The notes under the pieces are model-generated. The model saw only the letters and a program-made list of their open reading frames with translations, did not search any database and was not told the DNA's origin. A stretch of DNA of 64,000 nucleotides from Zygaena filipendulae (lineage: Eukaryota > Arthropoda > Insecta > Lepidoptera > Zygaenidae). The stretch is taken from the NCBI GenBank assembly GCA_907165275.2, contig OU015653.1, positions 2,014,001 to 2,078,000 on the forward strand, read 5' to 3'. The position numbers and the translations under genes are program-made. Positions 55,869 to 64,000 of the stretch are shown piece by piece (positions within the stretch are counted from its first letter, which is position 1; each line of letters starts with the position of its first letter).

Positions 55869-58776
55869 TCTGTTATATACGTATTAATCAACTGCCATGA
55901 GAAAACATTAAGTTACTAATTTTCTCACTTAACCGGTTTTAAGTAACTGGGTACTATAACTAGGATAGAATATTTAAAGAAAAACTAAGTACATAGTGTA
56001 GGTATTACATGACTGATCTAGTTCCAATGCAAGTGAATATTAAACGAAGTATCACTTGCTTTGCTTGATAAGTGATACCTTAGGACGCGACGCAAGTATT
56101 AAAGGTCGTTCAATGTATAAAATATTAAATAACAAAGAAAAACCAGTAGGTGGATTGGAATCTTTATAAGTATGGAAATCTATTCGACGGTTTCTTCATC
56201 AAGGTTTGAAAAGTTGTTGCTTTATGTACAAGCTTTTGTATTTTATCTCACGTGATTTAAGTTTTCTTGAGTTAAATAATGAATATTAAAATAAACGGTT
56301 CTGAAGGTGGAAACGCTATAATTTTCTGCAGGGGTCTGCGTATCTTTTTTTTTAAGTAAACCTTCCTTAGATGCGTTAAGGGGTAACAAAATACTCTCAC
56401 GATGCGTGACGTAAGCGTGACCGAATTGTACGTAATTGACGTAAGTGTAATTTCATTAATCTATTTAAAATTTAATTATCATAGCGTCACAACGGAAAAA
56501 GAAGTTTTATCTCAGCTACGCGTAAAAGTTACGCACACTTGTTTTTTATCCTGAATCTAAATTCATTAAAAAATTCAACAAAGCTTGTTTCATTTAGATT
56601 ATTTAATGCCGCACTTTCTACATTTTTTTTCCTTATCTGCCTTAGATTGTCTATGAAAATATTGCGTCTAGCAATATACAGTAGGTCGTCTAATTCATTG
56701 TACGTATTTACATATTTCTGTGTTTTGTAAATGTGTTTTTCTACTGTTTGTGTATATGTTTGTCTGTGTGCGCAATAAAGTATATTTGATTTTAAAGTAA
56801 TTCAACTTATGCAAAGTTTTTAGACTTAATGAATCACTAAACTATGATTTAATTTTTGTTTCTAGCTACTCTTAATATGGCGTTGATCTTTCTACAGAAT
56901 ACTTAGTTGTGTATTGTAAAATGTATTGTAATAATTTACATCACATTGTGCATACAAACCTTTTGCGTGCGTCGTCGCAACAGGACTTCCTGTTGGTATA
57001 GGTATGGGTAGGTATACCAAGTGAAAATGGAAAGTCGATAAATATGGTATACCTATCATATTTCCGTGCTTGACATAAAGAAACTAAACAATAGTCGGTA
57101 AATTACTAAAATTTATTCATAAACTGTGGTCCTATTTATTATTATTATACCTGATATGTTTGTATATTTATCAGTTTTGTTTAACACAGTTACACAAAAC
57201 TAGTGGTTTCGAATAAAACTTAGTAAGTTTTAAGTCAGTTTGAAACTTTTTTTTTATTTATTAAAAATTGTAAGTTTTGCTAGCAGTTCAAAACACGCCT
57301 GCAATGTTAGTATTGTATAAAGTTCCACATTAGGTAGATACTCATGATTAAACATTCTTTGAAATTGGATTCAATAAAACAAATTGATCAAGACATCTGT
57401 AAAAACAGTTTAAAAATACGTTGAGTAAATTCGGAGTTTAATATGAACAGACAGACAGATTTTTTTTATAAACATAGTTTTTTTGTGTTCGGTTTCTCTT
57501 TTTTATCGCATCCTCTCAATTTTTCTATTATCTAATATAGTAGTTTTAATAGTTTTATATATTTACTATAAGCTAGAATATATTTTATCAGTAAATAACA
57601 TCACTTCTCGTTATTAACTAATAAAGTTGACCCTTTATTGTGCCTACTATTAACTATGGCATATAAGTTTACAATCTAAGGTATAGTCGGCAATACTCGG
57701 TCAACGATCAAGGCTATTTAGCCAACACACAGATTAATATTTCATGTTCCCTTGAGGTATGCAATTGAGATATTATGAGATACGAGTGCCTATACAAGTT
57801 GACAGACAAACAAACACATAGTTTACAATCACTAGAAGTTAGATGACTATTACTATTTGTCAGTTGGCGCGCTAATTCTAAAGATGTGGTAAACACTACT
57901 CAGTTTAAGGTGTTTGCTATTGATATTTAGTTTAAAGTTACATTTATTCTCATAATAATAACTACATGAACTTACATGCGAAATTGACCTGCAATAGTTT
58001 TTGCACAGTAATGTAGAGGTCCCTATCAGTTATAATTCCGCTCTGTTTCAGTAGTAGGTTACTGATTAGTCCAACCTGGTACCTAGTACAAATGATACAA
58101 CTCAATTATTAAAGGCAATTAATTTTTGTGTGTAGGTATGTAGTACGTGTGTGTGTGTGTGTTTGTTTGTTACCACTCAGATCGGTATCCGTCATGTCAC
58201 TAAGACAACCTTTCGTCTCGAAAAATGTATAATTTCAAAATCCCGAAACTCTGGCTGAAAAAACTCCGCTATTTTCCAGTACATTAAATACATACATACA
58301 TACAGAACATTACATTAGTATTACTACATTTTATTTTTTCATTCGTTCGTGTATTTTTATCGTTTCGAAATTGTTTTTTTTTTTTTGTTTTGTTAAGAGA
58401 CGCTTAAGCATTCGCTTCTCAAGCCCAGATCCTGCTCAGCGCCAACTTTCATCATTAACTTTTTTTAAATCCTACTCCCTTTTTTGAATCTGCTGCAAGA
58501 GAGCAAAATGTCAACACTAATATGACGCTGCCGTCATGCAGTGTTGCTATTTCTTACATGCTTTTGAAATGACACCTTATATACGCCTATGTTATGTGTG
58601 CGATAAAGTTCTGGATATACTGACTATGTTACGTACCTATTGGCAAACTTTTTCTTATACTATAGGTGCTTATTATAATACCTACCTTTGTTCATATTTT
58701 ATGTACAATGTAGGTACATAATTATCTACTTATTATTTTTGTAAAAGTGAAATAAATAAATCTAATATAATCATAC
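55869..58776. other. Presumed intron or intergenic DNA
   Basis: In the minus sense this follows the signal-peptide exon. A CpG-bearing block at 56320-56530 (GTGACGTAAG twice) and an AATAAA at 56772 look repeat-derived. No further exon was identified. Confidence 0.4.
58142..58170. repeat. GT microsatellite
   Basis: GTGTGTGTGTGTGT followed by TTTGTTTGTT. Confidence 0.75.
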
Positions 58777-58860
58777 CTGCGTGGTCCGGAGGCTGCTGGC
58801 GACGGTGACCAGAGCAAGCGCCGCCGCGCTCCACCACAAGCCAGCTCGCATACTCGTCTA
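58777..58860 (-). CDS. First coding exon of a host gene, signal-peptide-like (partial)
   Basis: On the minus strand an 84-nt exon is bounded by an acceptor (pyrimidine-rich TTTGTCTGTTGGTTGCAG, ending 58861) and a donor (CAG|GTATGA at 58777/58776). After nine untranslated bases an ATG at 58851-58849 opens 25 codons that end exactly at the donor in phase 0. The peptide starts MRAGLWWSAAALALVTVAS, a short basic start followed by an Ala/Leu/Val core, as in a signal peptide. The exon is strikingly GC-rich against AT-rich flanks. The mature protein is encoded by exons outside what I can recognise, so the product is unknown. An upstream noncoding exon is implied by the acceptor. A SINE ends about 50 bases upstream of the acceptor. 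Confidence 0.65.
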
Positions 58861-58909
58861 CTGCAACCAACAGACAAACATTCAAATGATAATTTATACC
58901 TAATAACTC

Positions 58910-59151
58910 TTCACAATACACAGATCTACTTGATCCCACACTAAGCTATGTACAAGCTTATGTCATGGAAAACAAACAGACGTGGTTTATACCACATATT
59001 ATTACATATATACATATATTATAGTGAAGTAAAATAAATATACAATGACTAAGTGGAACCTTGCGATCATCACACAAAATCCACCCCGACCAGGAATCGA
59101 AACCGGAGGTTATTGATTAGCGGGCAGGCATGGTGAAATACTGCGCCAATC
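58910..59151 (-). mobile_element. tRNA-derived SINE, diverged, in presumed intron
   Basis: Reverse-orientation copy (CAGATCTACTTGATCCCAC, then GGAATCGAAACC). It lies about 50 bases beyond the splice acceptor of the signal-peptide exon. Confidence 0.75.
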
Positions 59152-59332
59152 CTACGGCTTCAAAAAAAAACTGGCGAATGGATTGTCGTCGGGTGGAAGT
59201 ATACATTATATATAGTCATATAGTCATACATTATATATATCAGTATACTGAGGTATGAAAATCACAATCCTAAAATCCTAATCACAAATAAATATAAATA
59301 AAAAGAAGAACACGAAGAATTATTGACAAATG

Positions 59333-59515
59333 GATCCCGGATTCAATTTCGGTGTCTGTTTGGTGACTCAGTGGTTCCGCTTTCCAATCTGACGGTATAA
59401 ATATTATATAAGTTATTTTTATCGGTATGTAATCTATATCTCAGTCGTTTGATTTCTACGACACAAGGTTAATGTCGGATCAAGTAGACCAGTGTATTGT
59501 GGAAGGTTATCAATT
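59333..59515 (+). mobile_element. tRNA-derived SINE, strongly diverged, head lost
   Basis: Matches the SINE body from the B box region (CCGGATTCAATTTCGGTG) to GGATCAAGTAGACCAGTGT. It has many substitutions and no clear A box. Confidence 0.55.
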
Positions 59516-59518
59516 AAT

Positions 59519-59700
59519 AACTTCGAAATTTCCGCGATTCTAGGATAAAAACACTCCATGCCCCTAGCTATCTGCCAGTGAAAGTCCCATCAAAATCGGT
59601 CCAGCCGTTTCAGAGATTAGCCGGAATAAACAGACAGATAGACCAACAGGCAGACAGACAGAGAAAAATAAAAAAAATGATTTTTTTATGTAAGTTCCGT
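59519..59700 (-). mobile_element. Helitron-like or related dispersed repeat
   Basis: AACTTCGAAATTTCCGCG, TCAAAATCGGTCCAGCCGTT and TCAGAGATTAGCCGGAATAA, then CAGACAGA runs. The terminal motifs are lost. Confidence 0.4.
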
Positions 59701-59799
59701 TTACAACTTTCGTATGCATTTAGTGAAAAGTTGTTAATTTGAAATTACAAACAGACACTTCAATTTTATTTATATGTCTAGATTTTCTTCGTGTACAAC

Positions 59800-60010
59800 A
59801 AACATTGATCAACCGACGCCACGTGTCATCCCAATACGATCGAACGATCACGCACTATTTACTGCGCCATATTGGGACGGCGGGCGTGCGTTGCGATCGG
59901 CGCATCGATCTAGGTATGCGCGTGCGACTGTTGCAACTGCACTTTCGCTGGTCAGTGGCCACACGCCACCTACTTGCTATGTAGAGCGGTCTCGCTTATG
60001 TAATGCGTTA
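59800..60010. promoter_or_regulatory. GC-rich island, candidate promoter or 5' UTR exon region
   Basis: This CpG-rich patch of about 200 bases is unusual in this window. On the minus strand it contains CCAATATGGCG (59875-59865), which resembles a YY1-type ATGGCG core. It lies about 1 kb upstream, in the minus sense, of the signal-peptide exon. It could be that gene's first noncoding exon or promoter. The open frames seen here in two plus frames look like by-products of the base composition. Confidence 0.3.
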
Positions 60011-60319
60011 ATTGTTTTTCGGCTAGCATTTTTCTAACATTCATAGCAGGTACGTTAGCTGATAGCTCCATTTGGGAGTAAGCTCATAAGTTTACATGAG
60101 AGAGAATTGAAATAACACGTTTCGTTACATTTTATGTTTTGTGAAGATGAATATGTATATATAGAGAAATCTTCCGGAACTAATCTGAGTAGAAGTAATC
60201 TGTTAAGAAGCTTAAAAGCTCTCTGTTCTCCATGTATGTAGGTATGTCGACAGATGCTGACTTGTAAGATTAATCTTGTTATGTTATCTTTATATCAAAT
60301 TCTCACTATAAGATGTATG

Positions 60320-60528
60320 TGTGGCCACTAATAGACCACAATTTATTATACCAATTAGACTCTTTGAAATATATATTTTATACGCTTAACTAATGTATCA
60401 TAATAATTTTAAATAAAAATCTTTTTCATCTTTTTTGACAATAAGAACATTCATCAAAATCTTTATTTGTCAATCACTACTTTTTTACAAAAAAACTAAA
60501 CGTATTATGGACATAGAGGTAGTATACC
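60320..60528 (-). repeat. LTR copy 1 (tandem extra LTR)
   Basis: Direct copy of the LTR, abutting the next copy with no internal sequence between them. Its minus-strand start is shortened by a few bases (GGTATACTACC instead of TGTAGTATACTACC). Confidence 0.8.
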
Positions 60529-60742
60529 TGTGGCCACTAATAGACCATAATTTATTATACCAATTAAACTCTTTGAAATATATATTTTATACGCTTAAGT
60601 AATTATTATAATAATTTTAAATAAAAATCTTTTTTGACTATCAGAACATTCATCAAAATCTTTTATTTGTCAATTACTTCTTTTTTACAAAAAAACTAAA
60701 TATCTATATTATGGACAATGGACATAGAGGTAGTATACTACA
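60529..60742 (-). repeat. LTR copy 2 (3' LTR)
   Basis: LTR of 214 bases preceded, in the minus sense, by a purine-rich tract at about 60743-60757, the expected primer for plus-strand synthesis. Confidence 0.82.
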
Positions 60743-60753
60743 CTATCCCCTCC

Positions 60754-60987
60754 TCAGTAACATAAAGTTACGTAAATTAACAACGATAATATGTATGTAT
60801 GTACATCTGTAACATGTAAAAACAAATAAATAAGGTAATTAAATTTGGTATCTTCGGCAGTAATTTTTTGTACGGCGAATTGAGCTTCAATTTGAAAAAA
60901 CCATATTTCGGGCTTTTCGGGCCAAAAAGGTGGAATTTTAATGCTTACCGCTGAAGATTCGGGTTTGATATCAGTATCGTTTGTCAT
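60754..60987 (-). pseudogene. Gag N-terminal remnant of the LTR element
   Basis: The frame starts with ATG at 60987, just inside the primer-binding site. It encodes about 50 residues with a typical insect Ty3/gypsy gag start (IKIPPFWPEKPEIWFFQIEA, then TKFNYLI). After that it runs into unrelated low-complexity sequence and stops next to the purine tract. Most of gag and all of pol are missing, so it is a deletion product and not a functional gene. Confidence 0.75.
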
Positions 60988-61000
60988 CTTGGATAAAAAG

Positions 61001-61017
61001 CAACTTCGGGGTCACCA
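61001..61017 (-). promoter_or_regulatory. Primer-binding site, tRNA-Trp-like
   Basis: On the minus strand TGGTGACCCCGAAGTTG matches, from memory, the complement of the insect tRNA-Trp 3' end over its first 12 bases, then diverges. CsRn1-group elements are reported to use tRNA-Trp. Confidence 0.6.
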
Positions 61018-61020
61018 ATA

Positions 61021-61227
61021 TGTGGCCACTAATAGACCACAATTTATTATACCAATTAGACTCTTTGAAATATATATTTTATACGTTTAAATAATGGATT
61101 AAAATAATTTTAAATAAAAATCTTTTTTGACTATCCGAACATTCTTCAAAATCTTTTATTTGTCAATTACTTCTTTTTTACAAAAAAACTAAATATCTAT
61201 ATTATACATAGAGGTAGTAAGACTACA
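61021..61227 (-). repeat. LTR copy 3 (5' LTR)
   Basis: LTR of 207 bases with scattered substitutions and one six-base gap relative to copy 2. Three bases (TAT) separate it from the primer-binding site. Confidence 0.82.
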
Positions 61228-63029
61228 TACCTACTACATATGTATAGATATGTATCCATAAATAATCAGCATCTTTATCCAGTTTTACAAAACTTCGTGA
61301 TTAAAAATATCACCTTGAATATTGAGATAATTGAAATATGTTTTTTTCTTATAATTACCTAATAAGGATAGAATTACGCAGAGGAAAGCCACAGAAAAGA
61401 ATATACCTACTACGTACTAGGTAATGCCATCTCACGGGTGATGGAAGTGGAACCACCTTAATACCTACAACTATTGTTTTTGTGCTTCAATTTTGAACGT
61501 TAATATTTCGAAGTGTTTATTTATGTTGGTAAAAACTGTACCTACATTACTAAGTTATGATGAAGTCAATCAAAACTGTCTCCTTGATTAAAAAAAAATC
61601 AAATACAAAGATCATAAATTGCATTAAGTACCTACAGTTTTAATTGCAAACAATTATGTAATTATATAAATCTCGAAAATTGTTTAATTTAGTTGTATCT
61701 ACTAATGAGCACAGATTATGATTCATGTGTCACACTCCGTCGGCGATGCGTTCATTGTCAACGAAGTGTAGGGTTGTGCCAAGAGATTTATTTCTGATAT
61801 GTTCATTATATTTATTACTTAAACATTCACACGCAATCTTATCTAAGCACTGATTGATTGATTATTTAGAAATCAATAACGATTAAATTTTCATATTTTT
61901 TATATCAATGTGGTTAAATTTTAAAGAAGCTCACTAGTTTTTGTGATACGAGTATGTTTGTACAAAAGTGCGGACAAGCAGATAGAAAAAGATCTGTGTT
62001 TTCCAGTTTCAGTATTTAATATTTTAGTAGTGGTATTACCTGCACATATAAATGAAGACAGATGGAAGCCGCTATTGATAGAAACCGCGCCATTTTGACC
62101 CGGAAACTTGAAAGACAAAATTTCTATTGTATTGATAATATCTCTTTAATAGTGTGATTACGGCGACAGTATTGCGAACTTGTGATGAATAGACAGACCA
62201 AATTTATATGTATCGTATCGATATTTTAACGGTTATGCGTGTGCGTATACCCAATGGAGGGGCGCGTTATTTTAGTTTAGACAAGCTACACAGTATGTAT
62301 ATATATGTATGTTGATTCATTTTGTAGCACGAAGTACGAGCTCCATGTTTCTTCGTTCTAACATACACTACGTATATTTTCTATTAATATCTTCAAGGTA
62401 TTGTAATATATAAACATATTTTGTCAACCCTGACAGCGACACCGTTCGTTCGACGACACGCCTTGACCGGAGTCACAACCCTTGATAACATCTCTACACA
62501 TAGTTTCTCCTGAGTTGCACACAAAGATCTAAGATAGATAATAATGCAATAGATATCGCATCATGCAACTGCAGTGGTCTCTACTCTACCCATTTGAAAA
62601 TTCTATCCTAGATCACGAATTACGATAAGATTTTAAAAGTGAGTGATCTATTTTAATTTTTTTATCAAATAAATATAGATTGACTTGTGGTGCTTTTATA
62701 TTTTTGCATTGTGAATTCTCACAATATTGATTTTAAATGCCAGTAAGTGAACAATTTTAGAAGACAGATAACAACTGTACAGATGTTAAATATTTGACGT
62801 TTGAATTAAACAATGGGACGTGACAAGGTTACAAATACTTTGTATGGTAATTAAGGCGGCAGTAATCCAAAGAGACTATATGGATATAGGTATCGAGCAT
62901 TGTTTATTTACTGGTTTAATTAAGTATTGACTTCCTTCTTCGCAACGAAGATTATCTTGAAGCTTTTGATACATTAATTACACTATTCTCCATCAGTTTT
63001 ATAGAACTGGATGGTACATAATATTCCAT
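61228..63029. other. No feature seen
   Basis: AT-rich DNA without recognisable gene or repeat. Confidence 0.45.
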
Positions 63030-63080
63030 CACCATTCCAGGTGGGCACTTGCCCGTTTGCCCCCTATGATATAAAAAAAA
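63030..63080 (+). mobile_element. 3' end of the second SINE family
   Basis: GGGCACTTGCCCGTTTGCCC, CCTATGATAT and an A run. Confidence 0.55.
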
Positions 63081-63387
63081 CACAAAAAAAAAACAATCGG
63101 GAGACTAGCTGGAGAATTGTTGCCTCTTTTCATTTTAGTCCCAGGCTTGTGCTTATCGATTTTATTTTATGTTCTATGTGAGAGAACAGATAAATGGACA
63201 CGAATTTTACTAACTGTCAGTCATTTACTTTGGACCCTCTCAGTTATTTTTTTTAACAAATGTATAACACATGTGCCACATCATGTTCGTTAGTGACAAT
63301 ATACCTACGTAAATTTGATAGCTAGTTAATTAAAATTAATATAAAATCAAAATATGTCATTAAAATTTGTAAAACAATATCGGGGAT

Positions 63388-63622
63388 GACCCGATTGGCG
63401 CAGTAGGCCACCATGCCTATACCCGCTAATCAAGGGGTTCGATTGCCGGTGGGGGTGGGTGGTTGTGTGAAGAACACAGGGTTCCACTTTCCGCTCTGGG
63501 AGTGTTTATATATATAGAGTATAATATGTAATATATAGACCGTTTGCTTGGTTTCCACTATACAAACTTATAGCTTAGAATGGGCTCAAATAGATCTGTG
63601 TGTTGTGAAGTGAAAAAAAAAA
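63388..63622 (+). mobile_element. tRNA-derived SINE with A-rich tail
   Basis: A box region TTGGCGCAGTAGG, then a B box GGTTCGATTGC (63436-63446) with a small deletion before it, the usual body, and an A run instead of (ATT)n at the 3' end. Confidence 0.8.
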
Positions 63623-64000
63623 TACAACGGGACCATTTTAAGATGGAGTAAAGATTTTCATTATATCTTCCAGTAAGTACATGTCATATTTTTCAATAGA
63701 TTACAATCACTTCCCACGGAACTACAGGTACTATTATAATGTCATATTTCACCATTGTGACGCAACCCAACTTGGACATTTTGCAACGATTTTCGGTGAC
63801 ATTAACTGGAAGCTCTTTGTTCTTAAAATCTACTTCTGACTTTCGTCTCTCGTTTGCTTTCTGTCGTGTGCAACACAATTCGACTTGAAAAACGAAAGTT
63901 GTCACCATTATTATACATTGTTTACAGGCCATGTTTATTATTATACAACTAGTTGAATGAGTTAATAGGTATAGTGACAATGTATATCAAACTTTTAATC

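Larger units (their letters stand above)
60320..61227 (-). mobile_element. Miniature Ty3/gypsy-type LTR retrotransposon with three LTRs
   Basis: Three direct copies of about 210 bases (60320-60528, 60529-60742, 61021-61227) begin TGTGGCCAC; the latter two end CTACA, and the first stops a few bases short, at GTAGTATACC. The TG...CA ends are those of LTRs. On the minus strand, the LTR at 61021-61227 is followed by a primer-binding site (61017-61001, TGGTGACCCCGAAGTTG), the start of a gag frame, a purine tract (GAGGAGGGGATAG) and the LTR at 60529-60742. A third LTR abuts it. The internal region is only 278 bases, so the copy is non-autonomous. The tRNA-Trp-like primer site and the gag start suggest the CsRn1-like branch of Ty3/gypsy, as inference. 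Confidence 0.82.

Noticed and set aside
58733..58939. 68-codon minus frame over the signal-peptide exon
   Set aside because: It is in a different frame, reads through both splice sites, and gives no signal-peptide pattern.
59739..60037. Overlapping plus frames of 81 and 87 codons
   Set aside because: They arise from the CpG-rich island. Two overlapping frames are open, and no domain is visible.

Overview
The window reads as gene-poor nuclear DNA from a moth or butterfly (Lepidoptera). It is strongly AT-rich and packed with transposable-element families that I associate, from memory, with lepidopteran genomes: Helitron-like elements with TC(C/T)...ACTAATATTATAAA 5' ends and ...CAGCTAG|T 3' ends, tRNA-headed SINEs with an (ATT)n tail, the AACCGACTTC repeat, and a long dispersed repeat beginning AGGGTTCC. 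No bacterial, viral or organellar gene organisation is present. Nearly all of the open frames of 60-100 codons are chance frames in AT-rich DNA or translations of repeats.

Layout. 1-23 kb: intronic or intergenic DNA with Helitron-like copies on both strands, two hAT-type MITEs with target-site duplications (9.66 kb and 13.63 kb), two copies of a foldback MITE (11.3 and 18.2 kb), a palindromic element (5.2 kb), and weak candidate coding pieces at 8.7 and 12.2 kb. 24-34 kb: dense repeats, including a nested stack at 29.5-30.7 kb (dispersed repeat containing a SINE and a 31-bp-TIR MITE), further SINEs, LINE tails and a 49-nt T run. 34-47 kb: mostly anonymous DNA with scattered Helitron copies, LINE 3' ends and one unexplained coding-like patch at 36.2-36.4 kb.

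47.1-51.8 kb holds the main coding object: a complete, apparently intact Jockey-type non-LTR retrotransposon with 5' UTR, ORF1 (gag-like, three zinc knuckles), ORF2 (endonuclease plus reverse transcriptase), AATAAA, an A-rich tail and a 12-bp target-site duplication. It interrupts an older Helitron-like copy. ORF2 has no early AUG. Its frame opens inside the end of ORF1, and a UUU-UAG-C string at the ORF1 stop is a good candidate +1 frameshift site.

52.7-53.2 kb carries the 3' end of a Penelope-like element. At 58.78-58.86 kb on the minus strand there is a well-formed exon, bounded by AG and GT, that encodes a 25-residue signal-peptide-like start. This is the best evidence for a host gene; its other exons must lie elsewhere. 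At 60.3-61.2 kb there is a miniature Ty3/gypsy-type LTR element on the minus strand (three LTRs, tRNA-Trp-like primer site, the N-terminal piece of gag, polypurine tract). The rest is anonymous AT-rich DNA.

I do not see a convincing undescribed multigene system. The most worthwhile leads are the ORF1/ORF2 expression signal of the retrotransposon, the miniature LTR element, the signal-peptide exon and the nested or paired mobile elements. All calls rest on reading by eye; no alignments were run.
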